From positions 31,359 through 95,358 of the forward strand of contig CANGMZ010000001.1 in the NCBI GenBank assembly GCA_947454715.1: 64,000 nt of DNA. Direction: 5' to 3'. Made by a program: the position numbers and the translations under genes. The DNA comes from Chitinophagaceae bacterium. Lineage in GTDB: Bacteria > Bacteroidota > Bacteroidia > Chitinophagales > Chitinophagaceae. Below, piece after piece: positions 56,969 to 64,000 of the stretch; position 1 is the stretch's first letter; the number at the start of each line of letters is the position of its first letter. The notes beneath the pieces are model-generated. The model had not been told where the DNA came from, ran no database searches, and was given only the letters and a program-made list of their open reading frames with translations.

Positions 56969-57229
56969 CTACTTGAATTCTATAAAATTGGCAATAACCT
57001 TAATGAGGTTGTGTCCTTTGTCTAATAGAGACTCTAAAGGATCTAAAGAAGAAGGGCGGACTTTTTGAATGATATTGTCTCGTTCATTACTGATAGTCAC
57101 ATATTTACCGGAAATGCTGGTTCTCACATCATTCCAGTTGAGGAGCACCATTACAGTAGTAAAAAGCATAGAAGCCCACACCAGCGATTTGCCGGCAAAA
57201 ACAACTCTTCTTTTTGTGGTTTTTCTCAT
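56969..57229 (-). CDS. Small membrane-anchored protein of unknown function
   Basis: This 86-residue protein has a basic N-terminus (MRKTTKRRVVF), one membrane helix (about residues 14-32, VWASMLFTTVMVLL) and a soluble C-terminal part of about 50 residues, giving a single-pass topology. I do not recognise a family. The ATG at 57229 was preferred to an upstream in-frame start that would begin within unlikely sequence; an exact -7 box lies 37 bases before it. The M1 peptidase gene is divergent. Confidence 0.6.
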   Translation of the reverse strand: MRKTTKRRVVFAGKSLVWASMLFTTVMVLLNWNDVRTSISGKYVTISNERDNIIQKVRPSSLDPLESLLDKGHNLIKVIANFIEFK

Positions 57230-57266
57230 ATCTGATTTAGAGATATAAATGTACAACTTATTCATA

Positions 57267-57274
57267 CAAAAATA
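57267..57274 (-). promoter_or_regulatory. -7 promoter box of the small membrane protein gene
   Basis: Minus-strand TATTTTTG, exact match, 37 bases before the ATG. Confidence 0.45.
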
Positions 57275-57310
57275 AAAATTCATAGCTTTATCGGTAAATT
57301 AAATTATAAA

Positions 57311-59278
57311 ATGCGCTCATTGATTAAGAGTCTGTTGACTATTGCCCTTCTTCCTGCTGCTTTTATGGCAATGGCACAGGAAAATAATATTTCTGCAAGA
57401 TGCCAATCATTTAAAGGTAGAATGGGTGCCAGAACAACTGTCGCAGATATTGCAGAAGACAATTATGATGTTAAATATGTAAAATTTGATCTGAATGTAA
57501 CCAATGCATCTACTTATCTTTCCGGTAACGTATCTACAACGGCTATGGTCACTGCCACATCAATGTCTGCTTATGTTTTTGAGTTATCGTCGCTGCTCAC
57601 GATAGATTCTGTACTTATCGATGGTATTGCACAGCCGGTCACTTCTGCCGGGGTAGTGCGCACAGTTACCTTACCTACATCATTGCCGATTGGTACTATG
57701 TTTACTGCGCAGGTATTTTATGGGGGTACACCAACATCGGGTACACTCATGGGTTCAGAGGGCGTTAACTGTATTGCTTCTCCAAGCTGGGGGAACAGAG
57801 CAACATACACACTTAGCGAATCATATCATGCAAATGAGTGGTGGCCCTGTAAACAATCTTTGAGAGATAAAATAGATTCAGTTGATATGTGGCTGACTAT
57901 TCCAGATTCGCTAAAGGCAGGAAGTAATGGCATGCTGCAATCGATTACTACAATAGATGCCACTCACAATCGCTACGAATGGAGCGAACGTTTCCCTATT
58001 GACTACTACCTGATATCTTATGCTGTAGCTAATTATGTAGACTATTCTTATTATATGCATTATACAGGTAGTACTGATTCTACACTTGTTCAAAACTATG
58101 TATATAGCAATCCTTCAACTTTACCATTCTTTAAGAGTGTTATAGACTCTACCGGTCTTATGATTGATTTCTTCTCTACTCTATATGGTCGTTATCCATT
58201 CTGGAAAGAGAAGTATGGTCACTGCATGGGGCCTTTGGGCGGGGGTATGGAGCACCAAACAATGACTACTCTTGGCTCTTTTAACGGAACATTGGTAGCG
58301 CATGAGCTTGGTCATCAATGGTTTGGAGATAATGTTACGTGTGGCACTTGGGCAGATATTTTTATGAACGAAGGCTTTGCCAGTTATTCTGAATACTTGT
58401 TTATAGATCATTTCAGAAGTCATGCAGGTGCATTAGCTGATATCAGCAGCCAACAAACGAATGTAAAATCTGCTCCTGATGGTGCTATTTATGTTGATGA
58501 TACTACTAATGAGAATCGCATATTTGATTCACGTTTGTCTTATGATAAAGGATCATGTATGTTGCACATGCTCCGTTTTGTGATTAATGATGATTCTACC
58601 TTTTTTCATGTGTTCAAAACGCATCAACAGCAGATGCATGACAGTACTGCAACTATTGCTGATTTGAAAACACTTACAGCAAGTATTACAGGTATGAATG
58701 TAAATGGTATGAATCTGGATACATTCTTTAACCAATGGGCATATTTGCAAGGTTTTCCTGAATATACTGTTAGTTGGAATCAATCTGGTAGTGACGTATG
58801 GGTTAAACTGGTACAAACTACCTCTATGCCAACCTCTGTTCCCCTGTTTTATACTCCGATAGAGATAAAATTACGATCAGCTGCAGCAGATACCACAATC
58901 AGGATTTTCAACAATCAACCTACACAGATTTATCACTTTACGTGGAACAGGAATATGACTACAATGTTGTTTGATCCGAATTATTGGTTGTTGTATCAAT
59001 TAAATGGCCTTACGCATGATATTACCCTCGATGTGAACAAAGTCAGCAAAGCCCAGATTACTGTTACACCTAATCCTGCTACAAATATGTGGTTGGTTAA
59101 TAATGTGTCAGAAAATTCAAATGTTACGCTTACCGATTTGAGTGGTCGCGTATTATGGAATGCGAATGTAAGCGGGAGAACGGTAGCAGTGCCGGCAACA
59201 GATTGGGCAGCCGGAATGTATTTGTTACAAGTAAAAAATAATGAAGGAGTAGAAAGTTTTAAATTGATAAAACAATAA
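57311..59278 (+). CDS. Secreted M1 metallopeptidase with T9SS type A sorting domain
   Basis: This 655-residue secreted peptidase has a signal peptide ending AMAQ near residue 23. An M1 N-terminal beta domain follows, then the catalytic domain with HELGH at 331-335 and the third zinc ligand E354 in NEGFASY, exactly the H-x3-H-x18-E spacing. The substrate-binding GAMEN loop is GGGMEHQT. The last ~80 residues form a type A sorting domain (VTPNPATNMWLV, LTDLSGRVLW, GMYLLQVKNNEG, LIKQ). It is shorter than typical aminopeptidase N because the C-terminal helical domain is absent. Role: extracellular peptide degradation. A near-match promoter (TAGCTTTA) precedes it. Confidence 0.93.
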   Translation: MRSLIKSLLTIALLPAAFMAMAQENNISARCQSFKGRMGARTTVADIAEDNYDVKYVKFDLNVTNASTYLSGNVSTTAMVTATSMSAYVFELSSLLTIDSVLIDGIAQPVTSAGVVRTVTLPTSLPIGTMFTAQVFYGGTPTSGTLMGSEGVNCIASPSWGNRATYTLSESYHANEWWPCKQSLRDKIDSVDMWLTIPDSLKAGSNGMLQSITTIDATHNRYEWSERFPIDYYLISYAVANYVDYSYYMHYTGSTDSTLVQNYVYSNPSTLPFFKSVIDSTGLMIDFFSTLYGRYPFWKEKYGHCMGPLGGGMEHQTMTTLGSFNGTLVAHELGHQWFGDNVTCGTWADIFMNEGFASYSEYLFIDHFRSHAGALADISSQQTNVKSAPDGAIYVDDTTNENRIFDSRLSYDKGSCMLHMLRFVINDDSTFFHVFKTHQQQMHDSTATIADLKTLTASITGMNVNGMNLDTFFNQWAYLQGFPEYTVSWNQSGSDVWVKLVQTTSMPTSVPLFYTPIEIKLRSAAADTTIRIFNNQPTQIYHFTWNRNMTTMLFDPNYWLLYQLNGLTHDITLDVNKVSKAQITVTPNPATNMWLVNNVSENSNVTLTDLSGRVLWNANVSGRTVAVPATDWAAGMYLLQVKNNEGVESFKLIKQ

Positions 59279-59597
59279 AGTGTCTGGCAAAACGCTGGTT
59301 GTCAATAATTTATTTCGTTATCATCGAGAAAAAAAATATATTTGCTCTGACACTTGCAGGAAGCTTGTAGTTGTGTTTTCACTTGTTTGTTGTGGACAAG
59401 TGAAAAAAATGAGTTAATAAGAGCAGAAAAAATGGGTAAAATGCTGATTTTTTCATGATTTTTTATTGATTCAACCAACCATTAGCTATTTGTTACTGTC
59501 TTGTATATTGTAAGGCAGGAAAAAATTAGTTTGTTTTTCTATCTTGCAATACTAAATTGTCCGAAAAAAATCATACATCCCAAAATAAGGATAAATT
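59279..59597. other. Intergenic region before the third giant surface gene
   Basis: This 319-base AT-rich spacer contains one strong hairpin, TTTTCACTTGT at 59376-59386 paired with ACAAGTGAAAA at 59396-59406. It lacks a T-tract in either direction, so it is not an ordinary terminator. No exact -7 box or coding sequence was found; a near-match TATCTTGC lies near 59540. Confidence 0.5.
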
Positions 59598-62120
59598 ATG
59601 AAATACAATCGCTACGCACTCACATTGATTTGTGGCATATTAGTGTCCTTCTTTAGCAGCAGGGCATTAGCGCAAGTTGCCATTGTGGTAGATACTCCGT
59701 TGTGCGGTACCTATTCCACTACCTTACATGGTACTAATTTGGGTTCGGTTCCTTACGGGTCTGGTATTACTATTGATGATAACTATTCATCGGTTGTTAA
59801 TATTGGCTTTACCTTCAACTTTTATGGTAATAACTATACACAGTTGGTGATAGGTAGTAATGGTATGCTGAATTTTAATACTGCACTTGCAGGTGCATAT
59901 TGCCCTTGGCCTATTTCTGCTGCTCTGTTAGGTAACTCATCAGTATACAACTGCGTTTGCGGTCCATGGTGCGATATTGATGTAGCTTGGGGTGGTACTA
60001 TCGAATACTCTACAGTAGGTACAGCACCAAACAGAAAGTTTTTAGTAACTTATTGTAAATCAGCAATGTTTAGCTGCACTACACAAACTACTACGAGTCA
60101 AATCATTTTGTATGAAACAAGCAATGTAGCTGAGGTTCATATTGGCTCTAAAACTGTTTGTACGTGGAATGGTGGTTATGCAATTGTAGGTGTACAAAAC
60201 GCAGCTGGAACTGTAGCAACTGCTGCACCGGGCAGAGATTTTCCTTCAGTATGGACTGCAACAAATGAAGCTTGGCGTTTTTCACCAACCGGCTCACCAA
60301 TCACTAACTATACTGTAGCACCGATTACTTATGCACCAGTGCCTTATGCATCTTCTTCTATCACTTGGTATGATAGTACTACAGGTGCTTACCTTGGTAC
60401 AGGTCCATCTTTGGTAATCGCTCCGGTTATTCCAACTACTTATGTTGGTGTTACTGTTGGTTGCTATGACTCAGCAAGAACGTACATACATATTGATCCT
60501 GCTACATTATTTGTTGCTGCAGGTGACAACATTGTTTCTGAGAGCTTCACTAACCCTACTGACTGCGGAAAGCCGGATGGTACGATTACTTTGTTAGGAA
60601 GTATTACTCCGGGAGTATTAGATACTGTTTGGTATACACGTAATGGTGTTCCTCAGCCTCCGGTATTAATTACTTCAGGTCCTACAGACAGTGCTGTACA
60701 TATTACAGGTCTTCTTGCCGGTACTTACACTAACATTCATTATCATGGTGCAGGTCATTGCCCATCAAATGCTGTTGGCCCTGTAACATTAGTTGACCCT
60801 ACATTAAGTGCAAATTTCACTTATACAGTTCATCAGGGTTGTGTAACAGACGATGTAAGCATTGTAAATGGTTCTTCTACAACAATCACTTCAGGTGGTG
60901 GAACAACTACTATCTTCCCTCCAAATTATACATCTGTATTTACTTATGGTGATGGTAACTCAGATAGCTCTAATATTAATGCAGCTCACTACAACCCAAC
61001 GCACTCTTATCCGATTTCTGCACCAGGTACTTACAATATCACTTTGCAGTATCATAATGCTTACGGTTGTTCTGCAGTAGCTACATTACCTGTGACATTG
61101 GGTCATCCGATATCTTCAGTATTTACGCCATCTGCACCAAGTGTATGTTTGGGTGTTCCTGAAGTATTCACTAATACCTCTGTAGGTGGTGGTGCACATT
61201 ATCTGTGGACATTCGGTGACGGTAGCACTGCAACTGATATGAATCCTTCACATGTTTATGCAGCAGCAGGTACTTATAACATTCAATTGCTGGTAACTGA
61301 TAGTATTCCTTGTACTGCGGTTTCTAATGCTACTATCGATGTAGTAGGTGTAACTACAAGAACTTCATTCCACGATACTATCGTTTGTTTGAGAATGCCA
61401 TTGCCATTGAACGCTTATACAGAGGTTATTCCTGCTTCATATACTACTGTTACTTATCAGTGGACTCCGGGTGCAAATCTTACTGATCCAACAATCCCTA
61501 ACCCTGATTTCATGGCTGTGGGTGATTTCGTATACACATTCACTGCTACTGTTCAGCCGTTGGGTTGCACTGCATCAGATGTTATGACTATTCATTCTAA
61601 TCCGCCTATTATTCTTACTAATGTAACTGTTGATCAGACTATACCTATCGGTGGTAGTGTGCAGTTGAATGCTGATAGTGCATGGGTATTTGTTTGGAGT
61701 CCTAATAACGGAACTTTGAACAACCCGAACATCAACAATCCGATAGCTACGCCTACAGATTCTGTTACTACTTACATGGTGGTGGGTATGTCTCCTTACG
61801 GTTGCAGAGACTCCGCAACAGTAACAATCAGAGTAGACCCAACTGTTACTGAGTTTATTCCTGAAGCATTTACACCAAATGGTGATGGTTTGAATGATGT
61901 GTTCAGAGTTTACAATCTGTATTATCAGAAATTGGTTGACTTTAGAATCTACAACCGTTGGGGGCATGAAGTATTCCATACTATTGATCCTAAGAAAGGA
62001 TGGGATGGAACATTCAATGGTGTACCACAAGACATGGGTACATACTTCTATCAGGTTATCGTAGCACATCCTGATGGACAACAGAAAGCAATAAACGGTA
62101 GTGTTACCTTGATTAGATAA
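59598..62120 (+). CDS. T9SS type B surface protein with PKD domain (paralogue of the protein at 38.6 kb)
   Basis: This 840-residue protein has a signal peptide ending ALAQ near residue 26. Its first ~250 residues are closely related to those of the 38571 protein: GITIDDNYSSV, FTFNFYGNNYTQLVIG, CGPWCDIDV, WNGGYAIVGVQN, GRDFPSVWTA. After that it has a module with GVLDTVWYTRNGVPQPP shared with the same paralogue, a PKD domain (TFGDGSTATDMNPSHVY) and a further Ig-like unit. The C-terminus is the type B sorting domain, FTPNGDGLNDVF to GSVTLIR. It is probably a cell-surface adhesin or gliding component exported by T9SS. Confidence 0.9.
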   Translation: MKYNRYALTLICGILVSFFSSRALAQVAIVVDTPLCGTYSTTLHGTNLGSVPYGSGITIDDNYSSVVNIGFTFNFYGNNYTQLVIGSNGMLNFNTALAGAYCPWPISAALLGNSSVYNCVCGPWCDIDVAWGGTIEYSTVGTAPNRKFLVTYCKSAMFSCTTQTTTSQIILYETSNVAEVHIGSKTVCTWNGGYAIVGVQNAAGTVATAAPGRDFPSVWTATNEAWRFSPTGSPITNYTVAPITYAPVPYASSSITWYDSTTGAYLGTGPSLVIAPVIPTTYVGVTVGCYDSARTYIHIDPATLFVAAGDNIVSESFTNPTDCGKPDGTITLLGSITPGVLDTVWYTRNGVPQPPVLITSGPTDSAVHITGLLAGTYTNIHYHGAGHCPSNAVGPVTLVDPTLSANFTYTVHQGCVTDDVSIVNGSSTTITSGGGTTTIFPPNYTSVFTYGDGNSDSSNINAAHYNPTHSYPISAPGTYNITLQYHNAYGCSAVATLPVTLGHPISSVFTPSAPSVCLGVPEVFTNTSVGGGAHYLWTFGDGSTATDMNPSHVYAAAGTYNIQLLVTDSIPCTAVSNATIDVVGVTTRTSFHDTIVCLRMPLPLNAYTEVIPASYTTVTYQWTPGANLTDPTIPNPDFMAVGDFVYTFTATVQPLGCTASDVMTIHSNPPIILTNVTVDQTIPIGGSVQLNADSAWVFVWSPNNGTLNNPNINNPIATPTDSVTTYMVVGMSPYGCRDSATVTIRVDPTVTEFIPEAFTPNGDGLNDVFRVYNLYYQKLVDFRIYNRWGHEVFHTIDPKKGWDGTFNGVPQDMGTYFYQVIVAHPDGQQKAINGSVTLIR

Positions 62121-62143
62121 AATACTTCCACAGCATATTAATG

Positions 62144-62175
62144 AAAAAGCTGCCTTGAAAAAGGCAGCTTTTTTT
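62144..62175. terminator. Bidirectional terminator
   Basis: A 13-bp stem AAAAAGCTGCCTT with its complement, loop GAAA, with T-runs on both sides, between convergent genes. Confidence 0.92.
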
Positions 62176-62217
62176 ATGTGGAAAATTTGTCGCTGTGTAT
62201 GTAATCAGACTAGGATA

Positions 62218-63024
62218 TCAGAAATTGATAGTCACTACACTATAGTTCATGCCTTTGTCGGAGGTAATATCTAAATCAAATCGATCAGCTACAGAACCAT
62301 GGTTGATTGCTATTTCCATGTAGCCCATGCTGTTGAAGCGGCAAAGGAGCTGGCTTTCTTCCACATCGTTATAATGCCTGCTTAGCGTTGTCAATTCTTT
62401 CTCGCCCGGGAATTTGATACTGAAGGGACCATCATTTATTAAATCGCTGAACTGTAACTCTGTGAGGTTGATAACAATATTCCCGTATCTGTCAATATGT
62501 AGGATTGTGCAGTCCAGTCTTGCACCTATTGGTTTTTGTGCCAATAACGGAGCTACTTCTTTTATCATAAAGCGACTGAAGTATTCATTAAGGTCGAAAC
62601 CTTCTTTTATTACTTCAATTACGCTATTGGCATGTTCTGCCCATTTTAAAACACTTACCGGGCCGCTGAACTCCCTGCAAAGCCATACTGTTTGTAATTC
62701 CTTACCAAATGCAAGCGAAAGAGTACCATTATCAGGTGCTATAAAGTAGTGTCCATTAACTTTTGCTAATAGCATGCGGTGTCTTTCTCCAAACATAATA
62801 TCTACGAGCAGCAAATGCACTGTAGAGGCGGGGAAATGACGATGCGCATATAAGGTTAAATATGCTGCCTGCTGAATATTGTATGGTGCTATTCTGTGCG
62901 AAATGTCTACAGTGATCACATCAGGGGAATAATGAGATAACAACACTTTTATGCCGCTAATGGCAAGGTGTTGTGTACCAAGGTCTGATAATAATGTGAT
63001 AACAGGCGTTGCAGACACGTTCAT
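62218..63024 (-). CDS. SAM hydrolase/SAM-dependent halogenase family protein with altered active site
   Basis: This 268-residue protein belongs to the family formerly called DUF62, whose members hydrolyse SAM to adenosine and methionine or halogenate it. ITLLSDLGTQH replaces the usual TDFG, and VDIMFGERHR replaces VDPGVG-T-x-RR. IAPDNGTLS is conserved. In the segment normally FHGRD, aligned here with YFSRFMIKEVAP, the catalytic histidine is replaced by a serine. The C-terminal domain keeps DRYGNIVINL and MEIAINHGSVAD, which contact the adenine. I used ATG at 63024. The substitutions make ordinary SAM hydrolysis doubtful. Confidence 0.82.
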   Translation of the reverse strand: MNVSATPVITLLSDLGTQHLAISGIKVLLSHYSPDVITVDISHRIAPYNIQQAAYLTLYAHRHFPASTVHLLLVDIMFGERHRMLLAKVNGHYFIAPDNGTLSLAFGKELQTVWLCREFSGPVSVLKWAEHANSVIEVIKEGFDLNEYFSRFMIKEVAPLLAQKPIGARLDCTILHIDRYGNIVINLTELQFSDLINDGPFSIKFPGEKELTTLSRHYNDVEESQLLCRFNSMGYMEIAINHGSVADRFDLDITSDKGMNYSVVTINF

Positions 63025-63061
63025 GTAATTTATTGTTGCTGCCAAGAAGGCGGACGTGTGC

Positions 63062-63069
63062 CAAAATTA
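63062..63069 (-). promoter_or_regulatory. -7 promoter box of the SAM-hydrolase-like gene
   Basis: Minus-strand TAATTTTG, exact match, 37 bases before the ATG at 63024. Confidence 0.45.
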
Positions 63070-63246
63070 AGGCTAACTGAGGCTCCTGCAAAGCTTTTGT
63101 TTGAGTTATCTGTGTGATGGGTGTGTGAAGTAACAGCTACAGTATGAGCGAGTTACCTGAAATGTATGTAGCACATAGTTTATTTCAATAGTTGCAGACA
63201 TTTTTTGATGCTAATAATATTTATCTTGCACGAAACATTTTAACTT

Positions 63247-63753
63247 ATGAAACAAACGATAACACTGGCAATATTGATGTTGCTCACATTTACAAGTGTT
63301 TTTGCAAAAGACAGAACGAGTAAACACACGACTTTAAAAAATGATTGGATGAGCGTTACGTATGGTCAGCCAATGAAGAAAGGCAGAGTAATTTTCAGTG
63401 AGACGGGGTTGGTGCCATTCGGACAAATATGGCGCACAGGTGCAGATGAAGCAACTGAGGTAACGCTAACCAAGGATTGCATGTTTGCAGGTCATCAATT
63501 GAAGGCAGGTACTTATACATTGATTACTAAGCCGGGTAAGGCAGAATGGACAGTGATATTGAATAGCAAGCTAGGGCAGTGGGGTGCTTATGATTATGAA
63601 AAAAACATAGCAACCAATGTAATAGAAGGTACTGCAACTGTTAAACAATTGGATAAAGTTGTGGAAACGTTCACTATAACATTGGAAAAAGAAGCTATAG
63701 TGCTTTCTTGGGATCAGACATCAGTAATAATTCCGGTTAAGTCTTTTAACTAA
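63247..63753 (+). CDS. DUF2911 family exported protein
   Basis: This 168-residue protein has a signal peptide (MKQTITLAILMLLTF, cleaved after VFAK) and the full DUF2911 signature: SVTYGQPMKKGRVIF, VPFGQIWRTGADEAT, HQLKAGTYTLIT and WTVILNSKLGQWGAY. The family is widespread in Bacteroidota and has no assigned activity; the fold is a periplasmic beta-rich domain. It is monocistronic, ending in a hairpin, and is divergent from the SAM-hydrolase-like gene. Confidence 0.92.
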   Translation: MKQTITLAILMLLTFTSVFAKDRTSKHTTLKNDWMSVTYGQPMKKGRVIFSETGLVPFGQIWRTGADEATEVTLTKDCMFAGHQLKAGTYTLITKPGKAEWTVILNSKLGQWGAYDYEKNIATNVIEGTATVKQLDKVVETFTITLEKEAIVLSWDQTSVIIPVKSFN

Positions 63754-63778
63754 GTACTACTTCAAATTAGATAAATGC

Positions 63779-63803
63779 AAAAGGGACCGTGAGGTCCCTT
63801 TTG
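63779..63803. terminator. Bidirectional terminator
   Basis: A 10-bp stem AAAAGGGACC with its complement, loop GTGA, between the DUF2911 gene and the convergent partial BatA-like gene. Confidence 0.85.
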
Positions 63804-63829
63804 TTGTGTATAGTTGTAACTTTCTCAGT

Positions 63830-64000
63830 TTAGGTAATACTCTTGAATACAGTATATCTCAACAACATTTCAAGAACGATGCAGCATATAGCAATTATGG
63901 TAAAAGGGTAAAATAATTCGGCATAGTGTTTATAAGAAGATACCTCTGCACTGGTCTTTTCCATTTTATCAATATCATCATAAATATCTTGCAATGATTG
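63830..64000 (-). CDS. BatA-like VWA-domain membrane protein (C-terminal end)
   Basis: The last 57 codons of a gene that starts beyond the window, read on the minus strand to a TAA at 63830-63832. The segment LQDIYDDIDKMEKT, then YKHYAELFYPFTI, a membrane helix, and finally LLRYTVFKSIT matches the C-terminal tail of the VWA-domain BatA/BatB-type proteins of the Bacteroides aerotolerance operon. Those proteins anchor a VWA domain to the membrane. The VWA domain itself is outside the window, so this rests on the tail alone. Confidence 0.65.
   Translation of the reverse strand, partial: QSLQDIYDDIDKMEKTSAEVSSYKHYAELFYPFTIIAICCIVLEMLLRYTVFKSIT

Noticed and set aside
57311-59278. GGGMEH instead of GAMEN in the M1 peptidase as a lost function
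   Set aside because: GGMEH-type variants are frequent in active bacterial M1 enzymes, and all zinc ligands are intact.
59376-59406. Hairpin after the M1 peptidase gene as a rho-independent terminator
   Set aside because: The stem is followed by A residues on the plus strand and there is no T-tract on the minus strand; kept only as an unexplained inverted repeat.
1-64000. tRNA, rRNA, insertion sequences, prophage or toxin-antitoxin modules
   Set aside because: I looked for tRNA-like arms, transposase ORFs, terminal inverted repeats, integrase genes and small paired ORFs and found none that could be supported.

Overview
The window looks like chromosomal DNA of a Bacteroidota bacterium, most likely of the Chitinophagales/Chitinophagaceae type. 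The evidence is the AT-rich base composition, 17 exact copies of the Bacteroidota -7 promoter box TAnnTTTG just upstream of genes, few Shine-Dalgarno sequences, five proteins with type IX secretion (T9SS) C-terminal sorting domains, a TonB-receptor-like barrel followed by a GLPGLI protein, and Bacteroidota-typical families (DUF2723, DUF2911, DUF6265). No phage, insertion sequence, CRISPR array, rRNA or tRNA was seen. It reads as a core-genome segment of about 45 genes with several surface-protein insertions.

Layout. 1-4.6 kb: the end of a heptose adenylyltransferase gene, polyphosphate kinase and exopolyphosphatase as a coupled pair, a small membrane protein, and ruvB. 4.6-8.9 kb: a DUF6265 lipoprotein, a TonB-receptor-like barrel and a GLPGLI protein, closed by a strong two-way terminator. 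9-16 kb, mostly minus strand: gltX, a GT4 glycosyltransferase, a LutB-like iron-sulfur protein with a deacetylase-like protein, and two unknown lipoproteins on the plus strand. 17-19.4 kb: arabinose-5-phosphate isomerase, a GC-richer intergenic stretch that may encode a structured RNA, and a GT2 glycosyltransferase. 19.5-23.7 kb, minus strand: queE-uppP-purN, folD and a serine hydrolase. 24-28.2 kb: a T9SS-secreted endonuclease I facing an M16 protease. 28.2-34 kb, minus strand: an unusual inverted/direct repeat, an unknown exported protein, ahcY, a GT2, an alpha/beta hydrolase, RNase Z and a STAS protein. 34-38.4 kb: clpC, a tiny His/Arg-rich lipoprotein, and a methionine synthase reduced to its homocysteine domain. 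38.5-46 kb: two giant T9SS type-B surface proteins. 46-52.9 kb: a methionine aminotransferase, a persulfide dioxygenase-rhodanese fusion, a transglutaminase-coiled-coil protein, and a histidine kinase/response regulator pair. 53-64 kb: a DUF2723 (TMEM260-like) membrane protein, a pirin, an M1 peptidase, a third giant T9SS protein, a SAM-hydrolase-family protein with altered active-site residues, a DUF2911 protein, and the end of a BatA-like gene.

How the genes fit together. Envelope building is well represented: LPS heptose and Kdo precursors, undecaprenyl phosphate recycling, four sugar-modifying enzymes, and a possible protein O-mannosyltransferase alongside large secreted adhesin-like proteins. 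A second thread is one-carbon and methionine metabolism: folD, purN, ahcY, metH homocysteine domain, methionine aminotransferase, and a SAM-hydrolase relative. These genes are scattered rather than forming one operon.

The most interesting signals are not whole new gene systems. They are (i) a set of housekeeping genes whose -7 box lies only 3-7 bases before the start codon, predicting leaderless mRNAs, (ii) the structured GC-rich intergenic stretch at about 18.12-18.39 kb, and (iii) a 14-bp inverted repeat with 10-bp-phased CCCG motifs upstream of the M16 protease. I found no convincing undescribed multi-gene system.
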